From: Lathyrus oleraceus
Lineage: Eukaryota; Streptophyta; Magnoliopsida; Fabales; Fabaceae
DNA: 64,000 bases
Direction: 5' to 3'
Assembly: GCF_024323335.1 (NCBI RefSeq)
Contig: NC_066582.1
Span: 181,298,782 to 181,362,781 of the forward strand
The notes below the pieces were generated by a model, which saw nothing but the letters and a program-made list of their open reading frames with translations, did no database searches and was not told where the DNA came from. Below are positions 22,108 to 32,580 of the stretch, one piece after another. The position numbers were made by a program, and so were the translations under genes. Positions within the stretch are counted from its first letter, which is position 1; each line of letters begins with the position of its first letter.

Positions 22108-23520
22108 CTGCGTGGGTTGCCTCCCACGAAGCGTTGCATTTAACGTCGCATGGCTTGACAGTCGTCTCTCTTATCCTCTGAGACGAACATTTTCCATTAG
22201 ACCACTTTCCTGCCCTTTTGTAGTAATGTTTCAACCTTTATCAGTTCACCTTAAATGTATCCCCATTACTAGGATTTTTAAGTTCTATTGCTCTATGGGG
22301 AAACACTCTGTGAACCAAAAACGGGCCCGACCACCTAGATTTCAACTTTCTCGGAAAGAGTTTTAGCCTTGAATTGAACTAGAGCACCAGTTGTCCCTCG
22401 ACAAACTCTTTTCTATGTTGCTTCTGATCGTGCCATTTTTTTGTCTTCTCCTTATAGAGTTTGGCATTCTCATATGCTTGATTCCTAAACTCTTCCAACT
22501 CGTGGAGCTGAAGAATTCAGGATTCATCCAGCTTTGGCAAGATCATAATTTAAGAATTTGGATGCCCAAAATGCTTTGTGCTCCAACTCTAGTGGCAAGT
22601 GACAAGCTTTACCGTAAACTAACTGATAGGGAGACATATCTATGGGTGTTTTGAATGTCATCCTATATGCCCATAGTGCATCTTCTAACTTCACTACCCG
22701 GTCTCTTCGAGATGTGTATACAATCTTTTCCAGTATTTTCTTTATCTGCATGTTGGACACTTCAACCTGGCCACTCGTTTGTGGGTGATACGGAGTGGCG
22801 ATCTTGTGTTTAACATTATATTTCTTTAGCAAATTCTCCATCAGTTTACTTAAAAAATGAGTACCTTCATCACTGATAAGTTCTCTCGGCACTCCAAATC
22901 TCGAAAAAATATTATTCTTCAGAAAGGTCACAACCACTTTAGAATCATTGGTGGGCAATGCCACCGCTTCCAACCACTTTGATATGTAGTCCACTGCTAC
23001 CAAGATATAATTCTTTCCAAACGAGGGTGGAAACGGCCCCATGAAGTCTATTCCCCATACATCAAACAATTCAACTTCCAGCATAACGTTTTGCGGCATT
23101 TGATTCCACTTAGAAATATTCCCTGTTCTCTGACATCTACCACACTCCTTGACTATGTCTTGGGCATCTTTGAACAGGGTGGGCCAATATAAACTTGACT
23201 GAAGGACTTTAGCCGATGTTTTGTCACGCTGAAGTATCCTCCATAATCCGAGTCATGACAAGCTCTGAGTACATCCCTTTGTTCCTCTTTCGGGACGCAT
23301 CTTCTAACCAGCCCATCTACTCCTCTCTTGTATAGGAATGGGTCATCCCACAAGTAGAACCTGCAATCATGAATAAACTTTTTCTTTTTGTTAGAATCAA
23401 AATCGTTAGGGATTACACCCCCACCAGATAATTCCCATAGTCTGCGAACCACAGGATACCGATGACAGCGAGGATGTGTTCATCAGCGAACTCATCCTTT
23501 ATTGGTTTCTTCTTTTCCGT
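22108..23520 (-). pseudogene. Athila-like integrase
   Basis: The core reads [19 protein letters not shown] (first Asp), [19 protein letters not shown] (second Asp) and [18 protein letters not shown] (Glu), so all three catalytic acids are present in the frame at 22524-23099. The N-terminal zinc region ([15 protein letters not shown], 23250s) is damaged by a frame change. The C-terminal domain continues past 22524 in other frames (KWHDQK-like and GPF-like blocks), down to about 22110. [19 protein letters not shown] is characteristic of Athila. Stops and shifts make it non-functional as a whole. Confidence 0.8.
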
Positions 23521-23529
23521 TTCTTCAAT

Positions 23530-23860
23530 TGGTAACATTCAGGATAAATGATCCGCTACTGTGTTTTCACATCCCCTTTTGTCCCTAATCTATGCATCGA
23601 ATTCTTGGAGGAGTAAGATCCACCTAAGAAGCCTCGGCTTATAATCCTATTTAGCAAACAAATATTTCAAAGCGGCATGGTCAGTATAAACGACAACCTT
23701 CGATCGTAACAAGTATTGCCTGAATTTGTCAAATGCATAAACCACGACAAATAACTCTTTCTCAGTAGTTGCATAGTTCATCTGTGCAGGGTTTAGCACA
23801 TGACTACATAGTAAATAACATGTAGCAACTTCTCTCTTCGTTGTCATAGAACTTCCCCTA
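23530..23860 (-). pseudogene. Athila-like RNase H
   Basis: Minus-strand translation gives NPAQMNYATTEKELFVVVYA, FRQYLLRSKVVVYTDHAAL and KYLFAK, then a stop, followed by PRLLRWILLLQEFD. TEKE and YTDH supply RNase H acidic and histidine positions. The frame differs from that of RT, so at least one indel separates them. Confidence 0.8.
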
Positions 23861-24563
23861 CAGTAATATCACTAGCATCACACATGATCTCAAACGGAAG
23901 AAACCAATCTAGGGCAATAACAATCGGTGATGAAATCAATTTGTTCTTCAATGTCTCAAAGGATGTGGTGCATTCTTTGTCGAACATAAAAGCCTTATCT
24001 TTAACCAATAGAGTGGTTAGTGGTTTTGCGATTTTTGAGAAATCTCTTATGAACCTGTGGTAAAAACCCGTGTGTCCTAAGAAACTCCTGATACCCTTCT
24101 CATTAACAGGAGATAGGAGCTTAGATATCACTTCCACGCTTGCTTGATCAACTTCAATTCCCTTGTAGCAAATTTTGTGACCCAATACTATCCCTTCTCG
24201 CACCATGAAGAGATATTTCTCCCAGTTCAGAATTAAATTTATTTTCTGGCACCTGTCTAAAACAAGAGAGAGGTTAGTTAAGAAGTTATCAAATGAGGAT
24301 CCAAAGACCGAAAAGTCATCCATGAACACTTCCATATGCTTTTCAAGCATGTCAGCAAAGATGGAAGTCATGCAGCGTTGGAAGGTGGCTGGAGCATTAC
24401 ACAACCCGAATGGCATTCTTCGGTATGCAAACACGTCATACGGGCATGTGAATGATGTCTTCTCTTGGTCTGCCAGAGCAACTGCAATCTGATTATATCC
24501 GAAGTATCCATCTAGAAAACAGTAGTAATCAGGTCCAACTAACCTTTCCAACATTTGGCCCAA
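23844..24563 (-). pseudogene. Athila-like reverse transcriptase (5' truncated)
   Basis: Starts within RT at QMLERLVGPDYYCFLDGY. Conserved blocks follow: YRRMPFGLCNAPATFQRCM, then EVFMDDFSVFGSSFDNFL with the FMDD active-site form used by Athila, KYLFMVREGIVLGHKI, and the SFLGHTGFYHRFIRDFSKIA block. The upstream fingers of RT are lost where the sequence switches to an unrelated LTR fragment at about 24564. This frame itself runs 239 codons without a stop. Confidence 0.85.
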
Positions 24564-24767
24564 CTAACGTGTCTAAATGTGTGGCCAATGAATCCAATAC
24601 AAGTATTTATCAAACCCCAAAACAAAAATGTAACACGCATGGTCCACAAATGACAAAAAGTCAGCAAATTAGGGTTTTACAAATGAATGACATGAATGCA
24701 CTTGGCATGAATGTATGCAGATGAAATGAGAAAAAATAAAAAGTATAGAAAATATTGGGGTATTACA
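24564..24767 (-). mobile_element. LTR end fragment, minus strand
   Basis: The right edge is TATTGGGGTATTACA, so on the minus strand the fragment begins TGTAATACCCCAATATT, a TG start resembling the TGTAAGACCC start of Ogre-like LTRs. Only about 200 bp remain before the switch into Athila RT. Confidence 0.45.
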
Positions 24768-25234
24768 GGATGATATGAAGGGAACCTCACATAAGAGAGT
24801 GGTTAGTGTGTAATTTGAACTATGGCCCTTGTCATGCACACAAACAATTTAGTACGTGGCATCAGTTTTACAATTGGAATGGTTCCCTCACATGTTTCAT
24901 TTCTCAATTTGTTGTTTTAATTATTCACTTTTTGTTTGGTTTTTTAGTTTATTAGGGTTTTGTTTCTATCTGATATATTTGAGAATGAGGGCTTGTGAAA
25001 TATATTTTTTTTAAAATTAAAAAATAAAGATTTATTATTTATTTTTAATTTCTAACTCATTGTTAACGTTACAATTTTGGTATATGATTTATATTGTAAT
25101 ACACAATTAGGTGATATGAGTCGCTTATATTTAAGACATTTGTTTATCAATGGATTTGGTGACTGAATGATGATTTATTTTTTGTTGTGTATTCTTTAAT
25201 TTGATTTTGTGAGATATTGGATTGAACTCTAGTA
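24768..25234. other. Non-coding region left of the small copia element
   Basis: No gene or repeat structure is recognised. Since the copia element lies between this stretch and an NTF2-like exon preceded by a splice acceptor, it may be upstream or intron sequence of that gene fragment (inference). Confidence 0.35.
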
Positions 25235-25665
25235 TGGTCGAATTGTAGCTTCTTGGTTCAACATCTAACATGATCATTAGCATGTCGGCGAAGTCTGCTC
25301 AAATATTGTAGTCGAAGTAGGCTAGGATTGTTAGCATGTTGAATTAGGATTGTTTGTTATATCCAATTGTTTAAGTTAACTTGTGTGATAGACATGTTTG
25401 TAAAATCCGATTAGTTTAGTGTGTTAGTTTTCTTACAAATAGCATACTAGTATCTCACCATTGCGTAAAGCAAACCTAATTACGGTTAAGGAGGTTATTT
25501 TCTATTTTGTAACACCTGTAATCCTGTTTCAAAGATAAAGTAAAGAATAGCAGTTTATAAACAACTTGTTGTGTTCTTCTTGTTTCTCTTTTTTCTACCC
25601 TTGTGGGTTTCTTTCCGATCAAGAAAACAATTATACTTTATTATTTTGGTATTATTTTCACAACA
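25235..25665 (+). repeat. 5' LTR of the small copia element
   Basis: Aligns along its whole length with 26767-27214; shared blocks include AGCTTCTTGGTTC, AGGATTGTTAGCATGT, TAGTTTTCTTA and GTAAAGAATA. It is followed by ATTGGTGCGGTGAGCG where a primer site is expected. Confidence 0.85.
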
Positions 25666-25690
25666 AATTGGTGCGGTGAGCGTGGAGAAT

Positions 25691-26766
25691 ATGCCATCAA
25701 TAAAGTATGAGATTGAAAAGTTCACCAGAGAGAATGATTTCGGTTTCTGGCGCTTGAAGATGAAAGCCCTATTGGTTTAGCAAGGTTGTTTAAAAGCGTT
25801 TAAGGAAGCTGAAGTCATGGACATTGTGTTAACGGACAAAGAAAAAATTACTATGGTAGAGAAAGCCCATAGCATCATCTTATTCAGCCTTGGTGATAAG
25901 GTTCTTTGACAGGTTTCGAAGGAGACGACGGCGTCGGGGTTATGGGTATAACTCGAAAGTGTGTACATGACCAAATCGTTGGTCAATTGCCTCTACCTGA
26001 AGCAAGCTCTGTATTCATTCAAGATGAGTGAAGACAAAGTTATGGCTGAGAAGTTGGATATTCTTAACAAGTTGATTCTTGATCTTGAAAATATCAATGT
26101 CAAGATCGAGAATGGAAGAGAGTCTCTGACGTTTGAAGAAGTTCAATTGGCCTTGTATTCTAAGGATTTGAACGAACGAAAGGAGAACAAGCCATCTTTG
26201 ACTGATAAAAGCCTGTCGGTTAAGACGAAATTCACAAAGAGAGATGGCATGTTCACAAGAAGAAGGGTAAAACTCAGTATAAGTCTTATAGTGGTTATAC
26301 ATATGGTATCTGATGTTATCACTGTAAGAAGTAGGGTCATACAAGAAAAGTGTTCCCTAAACGCATGAAATATCATGGAGGTAATGATAATGGCAACACA
26401 ACCATTGTTCAAGATGATTTTGACTCATCTAATGTTCTTGTGGTTTCAAGCGGCGACTCAAGTAAAGAGTGGATTATGGATTGAGGTTGCACTTGGAACA
26501 TAAATCCAAACAAAGACTTGTTCAATGAACTATGTGATCAAGATGGTTGATTTGTATTGCTTGAAAATAATAAAGCTTGCAAGATTGTAGGTGTTGGATA
26601 TGTGAGATTCAAGCTCCATGATGAGTCAATAAGGTTATTGACTGAAGTCAGGTATGTACTTGATTTGAAGGGAAATTTGATTTCTCATGTTGAATTCGAC
26701 AAGAAAGGATATCCTTTTCAAGGAGAGAAAAGTATTCTAAAAGTCATGAAGGGATCGAAGGAAGTA
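25691..26766 (+). pseudogene. Copia gag and partial protease
   Basis: Starts ATG at 25691 (MPSIKYEIEKFTRENDFGFW). Then come SVYMTKSLVNCLYLKQALYS and ILNKLILDLENINVKIE (UBN2-type gag), ESLTFEEVQLALYSKDLNE, and a decayed zinc knuckle (YHCKK stop GHTRKV). The protease region has SSKEWIMD followed by a stop where Asp-Ser/Thr-Gly is expected, then LTEVRYVLDLKGNLIS. Gag packages element RNA. Several stops plus a deletion just past MKGSKEV show it is inactive. Confidence 0.8.
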
Positions 26767-27214
26767 TGGTCGAAGGGTAGCTTCTTGGTTCGACAATCTG
26801 ACAGGATCATTAGTCTGTCGTCGATATTTGTTCACATGTTGTAGTCGATGTATACTAGGATTGTTAGCATGTCGAATTTGATATGTTTGTTATACTCAAT
26901 TGTTTAAGTTAGTTTGTTCTCTAAGTTAACTTGTGTAATGGACATGTGTGTAAAATCTCATTAGTTTAGTGTTAGTTTTCTTATAAATAACATACTAGTC
27001 TCTCATCATTGCATAACGGAAATCCTCATTAGGGTGACAGAGGTTATTTGTTATTCTGTAACACTTGTAGTCTGGTTTCAAAGAGAAAGTAAAGAATAAC
27101 AGTTTATAACCAACTTATTGTATTCTTCTTGTTTTCCTTTTTTCTATCCTTGTGAATATCTTGCTGATCCAGAAACTAATTATACTTTGTTATTACGGTA
27201 TCGTTTTCACAACA
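26767..27214 (+). repeat. 3' LTR of the small copia element
   Basis: TGGTCGAAGGGTAGC to TTTTCACAACA. It carries TTATAAATAA at 26981-26990, a likely TATA box; the 5' LTR has TTACAAATAG at the same place. Confidence 0.85.
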
Positions 27215-27269
27215 TATATTTTATAATGAATGTCTATAAAGAACACATGTTTGTGTTTTTGTTTTGTAG

Positions 27270-27430
27270 ATAGGGTCGTCTCTAAAGTAGCCTCAATCCC
27301 AACCACAAAGATGGTTGGCAATGCTTTTGCGGAGCAGTATTACTCTATTCTGCACTGCGAGCTGGATCAGGTTCACAAATTTTACCACAATTCAAGTGTT
27401 TTTACTCATTTTTTAGAAAGTAAAGCTTAA
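27270..27430 (+). pseudogene. NTF2-domain exon fragment (G3BP-like host gene)
   Basis: After a good splice acceptor (TTTTTGTTTTGTAG) the frame reads VGNAFAEQYYSILHCELDQV and HKFYHNSSVFTHFLESKA, then stop. The VG-AF-EQYY-IL--DP--V-RFY--SS pattern is the start of the NTF2-like domain of plant G3BP/RRM proteins, cytoplasmic RNA-binding proteins tied to stress granules. Only about 45 residues remain; the match fades after SSV and no following NTF2 or RRM exon was found, so it is a relic. A small copia element lies just upstream. It could be an old pseudogene or a fragment captured by the nearby CACTA element. Confidence 0.7.
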
Positions 27431-27913
27431 TCTAATATCACTTGAGCTAATGTGTAATATTATTGAATGTTATTAAGAAATGTTTTGGAAATTAAATGTC
27501 TAAATATGTTGTGTTCTTTGTGGTTCAAGTGATGCAGATGCCAAAATCAAATTACACATTTCATGCTTGTAACAATGAAAGGCTACATATACAGAACTGC
27601 TATTATTTTATGTCATATACAAAATAATTTACATATAGCAATTAAATTATTAATATGTGTTGCCATGTGATTGCGGTGTTAATGTAAATTATGAGTTAGA
27701 TTTCATGGTTGGGTAAAATGTGTCCATAATTCTTGCATCGTGTTAACTTAACGGAAAATATTTTCCTGCTACAATAAGGAATAACGATTCTGAATATAAA
27801 ACTTTAGGACATCATCATAGAGAGCTATAGCATGCATAAGACATGACTTTTCTTTTGCTTTCTTTTTTTTTAATACAGGTATGCTAATATGATGAATAAC
27901 TGTTTTGTTGCAG
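27431..27913. other. Non-coding AT-rich interval
   Basis: No gene, repeat or RNA is recognised. It could be intron sequence between the NTF2-like exon and the next possible exon, as the latter also follows a pyrimidine-rich acceptor. Confidence 0.35.
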
Positions 27914-28138
27914 ATAACATTTCAGCTAACAGTGAAACACTTGATGAGTTTTGATCTAGAAGAATGGACTGAGAGTTTAATGAAAGAGTACAATCTTGTG
28001 GTAAAACATATTGACTTATATTCAATTGCATCACCAAATGTTCTAGATTTATATTGTCTCTACAAAGTATTATTTGCATATATAGGTTCTAGATTTTCAA
28101 TTTGTGATGCTCTAAGGTGTATGGGTCAAGCAAAGTAA
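27914..28138 (+). other. Possible exon of unknown gene
   Basis: A 75-codon frame follows the acceptor CTGTTTTGTTGCAG: FQLTVKHLMSFDLEEWTESL, then KEYNLVVKHIDLYS and YCLYKVLFAYIG, ending in a stop at 28136-28138. Composition looks protein-like, but I do not recognise a family and cannot link it to the NTF2-like exon. It could be a real exon remnant or chance. Confidence 0.3.
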
Positions 28139-28600
28139 TATATAACCATGTTCAAATTACTTTTTTCTTAACTTTTCCTCATGAACATCATGTTGACTTA
28201 TATTCAATTGCATCACCAAATGGTTTCCTTATAAAACATTTTTTCATAGGTCTGATGTAGATTTATTAGAAACTATTTTTTCATCAAAATAAGATTCTTG
28301 AGTTGTGGCACTATTTTTGTAAATACTGTTTGTTTTGAATATTCAGTACTTTTACATAGTGGTATTTTATGTAAAATTTAAATTATAAATGTATTAGTGA
28401 ATATAGTGGTGTTTCTAGGTTACTTTGATTATTAGTATTTTTATAGGGGATGTATCTACATAAATTGTTTCGTGGAGGATTTGGTAAACTAGAGAAAATG
28501 ATAATAGGGAAATAAATATTTATCTACATAGATTATCTTGTGGAGAATATGATAAATTAGAACAGATAATAATTAAAGAAAAAAGAAAATAAAGAAAATT
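28139..28600. other. Non-coding interval with imperfect direct repeats
   Basis: A 30-bp segment starting TTGACTTATATTCAATTG at 28011 recurs at about 28193. Near 28447-28560 a TATCTACATA(A/G)ATT motif followed by TCGTGGAG or TTGTGGAG occurs twice. No gene is seen. Confidence 0.4.
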
Positions 28601-28867
28601 AGAGCTAGGAGATCCTTCTAGAACTCTTGATCACAACCCAATTCCATCATCATGTCATGAGAAATGAAAGAGAGCACATCAAAGAGTAAAAGGTGAGTTC
28701 ACATTAGAGGCTACACGCAAAGTTGCTGAAAAGATTGTAAGTTGATACTTTTTAAAAAATTGATTATTTTAGTTAATTCAATTTAATAAAGATGAACTTT
28801 TATTTGTGTTGTAGGATTTGCTGGGTTGGTAGAAGTGTTTCCTTGATCTTAGAAGATGCGTCGACTT

Positions 28868-29215
28868 GAGGATATTTTTTGGATCATTGCTAAAGAGTAA
28901 CGAAGTAATACTCAAGAAATATATTGAAGAGCTAGTTGATGAAAGAGTAGGTAAGAGGATACAAGAATCATTAGAAAAAGAGTGGGAGAATTTGACTAAG
29001 GAGGTGCGGGAGAGAGTAACTTCGGAGGAATGAGAGAGGGCGCACTAGGAGGAGCGGGAGAGGTTGATTCAGAAGATGCATGAGAGGTTGATCCAGGAAG
29101 GAGATGGTGCAGTAGCAGGAGTGGGAGAGGTTGACTGAGGAGGAGCGGGAGAAATTGACCGATGATATGCGGGAGAAGTGTACACGAGATGTGATTGAGG
29201 TAAGTTTAAGTTTGA
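28868..29215 (+). pseudogene. Coiled-coil protein remnant in CACTA-1
   Basis: One frame reads SNEVILKKYIEELVDERV, then KRIQESLEKEWENL and TKEVRERVTSEE. Stops and frame changes follow, but the E/R-rich pattern (EERERL, MHERLIQE) goes on. It ends near a possible donor (GAG|GTAAG, about 29201). Such charged coiled-coil segments are common in accessory proteins of plant CACTA elements; this link is by context only. Imperfect repeats of (G/C)GGGAGAG(G/A)TTGA- units underlie it. Confidence 0.4.
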
Positions 29216-30260
29216 TTTAAAAATTTTGTGTTATGTGTTGTTGTTGTTTATATATTTAAATTTATTTAATATGTTGTTGTTATTTTTATGATGCATCATT
29301 AAAATAAATAGGTGTACTCATCCACCAAAATTTAAATCAATTAGATATAGCTGGGAAAGTTAGCTCAGGTGATACAAGCACGAAAGGTAGTTGTTCATCC
29401 CCACAGTGCAATATTTAAACAATACATCAACTAGATAACATTCTAAGACTATCAAGGATGGTGGAGGAGATGGAAGACACCTTTGGGATAACATTAAAAC
29501 ATGAACCAAGTCAATTTTATATAATTGAAAATAGTTGTATTTTGGATATTTTGAAGGGTACTAGTTAGCTGGACATAAACATACTACAACTATGGTGCAC
29601 ATAACTACATATTTTATGGTGATTTCAATTTCTATTCATTATTCTCAAATAGTTTTAATGTCAAGACTCACATCAAGATTTGTCTTTTGTGTTAATATTT
29701 AAGTACATGCATCAGATGTGTGTTGAAAGAGACTTAACAAAGTATTGTTTCTTATAGTCATTCAATATTCAATTTAAACGACTAGGACCAAACATTGTCC
29801 AGGCGTACATACAAATAAGTTTGTTCAAAAGAAAAGAGAATGTTACATAGGTTTGTTTTACCATTTACAAGAATATATGAATTTGTGTTTTATTTTATAA
29901 TCAATTTTATACTACATTATTAGTTTTTCTTGATGTTTAAGCGATTCACATTTTCAATTAATAATTTTATGTCACAAGCAAAATAGTATAACAATGTTAT
30001 GTTTGTTACACTATGATCTTAATTCAATGATGAAAAACAATTTGAGCACGTAAGTGGTATTATTTGTAATACTTAAATTTTACCTTTAATTTTGAACAAT
30101 TTTTATTCATGTTTAACTTTTACCAACATGTAGGGCTATTGAGGGATAGAATTTAATGTGTCGTACAGTGATAAATAAAAAGCCAGCGGAAATTATTATT
30201 TGTGATTTTTGAAATTATTTTATTTTTGTTAATGTATTACTTGTGTCTTGTATATATTAG

Positions 30261-30618
30261 GGACTATATGAAAATTATTTGTAGACACGAAAACAATCCA
30301 ACAGATATTCATATAGTTACTATGTTATGAAATATATGTTGGACATTTTCACTAGAGAAATTAGTGATTAATGTTATAAGGTATTAACTTTATCCATATA
30401 CATATAATTTATTTTTGTTAGTTGTTAAGTTCTTGTTGTTATTGTTAGCTAGTAAAAGGATTATGTTAAAAGGCTTATGTTGTTTTTTGTATGGAGATTG
30501 AATCTTTAATGATGTTGTTGTAGGGTTATCCTAATTTAAATATTGTTCTAATTATAGGTGTTTGACGATCCAACGCCCTTTCCACTAAAAGATATAAATG
30601 GCATCCGTTCACTTTGGG
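30261..30618 (+). pseudogene. Ulp1-like peptidase C-terminal exons, decayed
   Basis: First exon (about 30261-30379) gives SYYVMKYMLDIFTREISD, matching the catalytic-cysteine block of CACTA-borne Ulp1 (C48) peptidases, which normally reads D-C-G-Y-Y-V-M-K. Here the Cys-Gly pair is lost and a stop follows REISD. The second exon (about 30558-30618), after ATTATAG, gives VFDDPTPFPLKDINGIRSLW, matching the last block (compare IFTDTSSYEKESIDHIRQLW in CACTA-2). The His block was not found. This is an inactive relic. Confidence 0.6.
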
Positions 30619-30639
30619 TCAGTTGCTTTATATTATTTT

Positions 30640-31069
30640 ATTAATCCCGACAACACAAGTTTCTTTTGATTGTTGTAAATAATGTGTATAGATTCTTTTG
30701 GTGTACCATTTTGTATATGTGTATATTAGATTATGTTACAAATTTTATAAACAATTTAATATGGTATTATGTGTATAATAATAGGTTTCATTTTGTTATA
30801 AAATAAAACGTTATGATTCAGTCACAAAATGTGTATATAGGTTATGTCTAAAATATGCAGGTCAAATTAAAATTTAAAACAAATTATAGTTGACAATAAA
30901 CATGTTTTTTCCCTCAGCTATTAATTCAAAGCGAGGTAAAAAACTTACTTTCCACATCGGATATTAACAGGAACTAATAGGTATAGTGGCGCGTGCTTTC
31001 TAGTTTTGAAAATACAAAAATGTTGTTGTTAGGGATCAAACCTCTAACCAATACAATTTTTCCCTCGGT
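30640..31069. other. CACTA-1 right-hand non-coding region
   Basis: AT-rich. Near its end CCCTCAGCTATT, GCGAGGTAAAA and TCCCTCGGTGGAAA appear: the same CCCTC-G / CGAGGTAAA theme as next to the right terminus (CATCTGAGGTAAAAGG). These look like subterminal repeats where CACTA transposase would bind. Confidence 0.5.
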
Positions 31070-32124
31070 GGAAATGTTCGTGTAAGCCCTAGAGGCAAAT
31101 ACTTTTTGTACTTGTATCGAAATATTTATTAATAATAAAAGGCTTTTTCTTTATTATGTTTGTTTAATAAAGTCCCTAGAATAGCTAGTCTGTTTAATGT
31201 ATCAAGTATGACATAATCTTGAGACCCCATTAAATATAAGGACACTATTCTTAAAGTATCCATAGTCGAGCTTTATTGTAAAGTGGGATAAGATTAAAGC
31301 ATTAAGACTATTATATATATAGACTGATGATCACATCTCATGGATCATGGATAAGGAGTTATCAAATCTTAAACATAGGTATGAGTATTAAGAGTAATAT
31401 TTATACTGGATTGACCCGCTATGACAATACTATATAGAATGTTATGCAAAGTGTCATAAGTTATTCTCATGGTGATAGTGGTGTATACGACCCTTCGACC
31501 TAAAACCACTATGGACCCTAGATGTAGAGTCGAGTGCCTTATTGGTGATCAAACATTGTCCGTAACTGGATGACCATAAAGACAGTTGATGGGTACTCCA
31601 TGAAGCATGCTGAGGGACATGAGTGACCTAGATGGAATTTTCCCATCCTACGTAACAAGATAAATGTCTACGGGCCCAATATTGAACTGGACAAGGATGA
31701 CACGGTCTATGCCTTATGTTCAATATAGACATAGGGGCAAACGGGTAATTATACACATAAGTATTATCACAAAAGGATTTGTCAAATCACATGACATTTT
31801 CGTGTCTTGGGTAGCAGTGATGTGTTGCTAGATATCGCTTACTATTTATTATGTTAAATACGTGATTTAATATAATTGCTAATGTCGCGAAAACCTACAG
31901 GGTCATATACAAAAGGACGGATTGATGAGAGATAGAGTAACTAAGAAACACCGTAAGGTATGGTGCACTTAAGTGAATTGTAGAACATCGTAAGGTACAG
32001 TGTACTTAAGTAGAATACGAAATATGGTAAGATACCACACGCTTAAGTGATTTTGGTATATCATAAAATATGGTCCACATACACTTAAGTGGGCTTTTTA
32101 GCTTGCAGCCCACACAAGTGGTTC

Positions 32125-32133
32125 TATAAATAG
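32125..32133 (+). promoter_or_regulatory. TATA box of the solo LTR
   Basis: TATAAATAG within GGTTCTATAAATAGAACC, a near palindrome. The 5' LTR of the related element at 46438-47818 keeps the same box on the minus strand. Confidence 0.6.
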
Positions 32134-32168
32134 AACCCTTGTGCAGAAGCATTTATGCAGTTGTAATT

Positions 32169-32173
<5 letters not shown>

Positions 32174-32233
<60 letters not shown>
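32174..32233. repeat. Microsatellite (CT)n(CA)n in the solo LTR
   Basis: About 19 CT units followed by about 10 CA units, at the site where the sister LTRs have (TA)n(GA)n or (GA)n. Confidence 0.95.
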
Positions 32234-32580
32234 TCAAAGCCTTCATTCATAACAGCTAGTACTGAGATTGAAGGAATCCGTTCGTGTGGACTGAGTAGAG
32301 GCGTTGTTACCATTCAACGTTCGTGATCGCTCCGTAGATCTGCATCAAAGGTTTCAATCACCACAAAAGGTAACGATTCTATCACTGATCATTCCCATTC
32401 GTAAGGATCACTAAAGGAGAAAATTTTTAAATTCCGCTGCATTTTGGATCGCTCTTCTCCTTCAGGAAATATACCCGAGGAGAAAAGTGGAAGATTTTAA
32501 TGACGTCTTTCGTTAACTCACATATAAAACATAGGTAAAACCTTTTTTCCATCTGAGGTAAAAGGGGTTTTCCGTAGTAG

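Larger units (their letters stand above)
18440..24563 (-). mobile_element. Athila-like Ty3/gypsy element (truncated)
   Basis: On the minus strand the order is RT (24563 to 23844), RNase H, integrase, then an env-like region and a long 3' part containing the sequence for AAGTTTGGGG, typical of Athila 3' regions. Element 5' sequences (LTR, gag, protease, first half of RT) are missing at a sharp junction near 24564. I could not place the 3' LTR ends; the left limit given here is the first GACACGGG block and is approximate. Confidence 0.6.
25235..27214 (+). mobile_element. Small Ty1/copia element, gag only, both LTRs
   Basis: Two LTRs of about 430 and 448 bp with the same ends (TGGTCGAA...TTTTCACAACA) bracket 1.1 kb encoding only gag and the beginning of protease. 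Integrase, RT and RNase H are absent. The 3' LTR starts directly after KVMKGSKEV of the protease region with no polypurine tract. Flanks are TAGTA and TATAT, not a clear target duplication. Confidence 0.8.
31075..32464 (+). mobile_element. Copia solo LTR (1,390 bp) with 5-bp TSD
   Basis: Begins TGTTCGTGTAAGCCCTAG and ends CGCTCTTCTCCTTCA. It is flanked on both sides by GGAAA (31070-31074 and 32465-32469). The same LTR family bounds the minus-strand element at 39603-47818, so this copy is in the opposite orientation. No internal region is present, so it formed by recombination between two LTRs. It lies inside CACTA-1. Confidence 0.92.
28600..32580 (+). mobile_element. CACTA-1: decayed CACTA transposon remnant
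   Basis: The right terminus reads TTTTCCGTAGTAGTG (32566-32580), the reverse complement of a CACTACTACGG end. Inside it are subterminal CCCTC(A/G)G and CGAGGTAAA motifs, a Ulp1-like exon pair at about 30261-30618 and a coiled-coil coding remnant at about 28868-29215. No left terminus was found, so the start is a guess, and no TNP2-type transposase is visible. A copia solo LTR interrupts it at 31075-32464. Confidence 0.6.

Noticed and set aside
25230..27219. Target duplication for the small copia element
   Set aside because: TAGTA and TATAT share too few positions to call.
28600..28867. Left CACTA-1 terminus
   Set aside because: No CACTACTAC-type sequence was found here or further left; the start coordinate given for CACTA-1 is only where coding relics begin.
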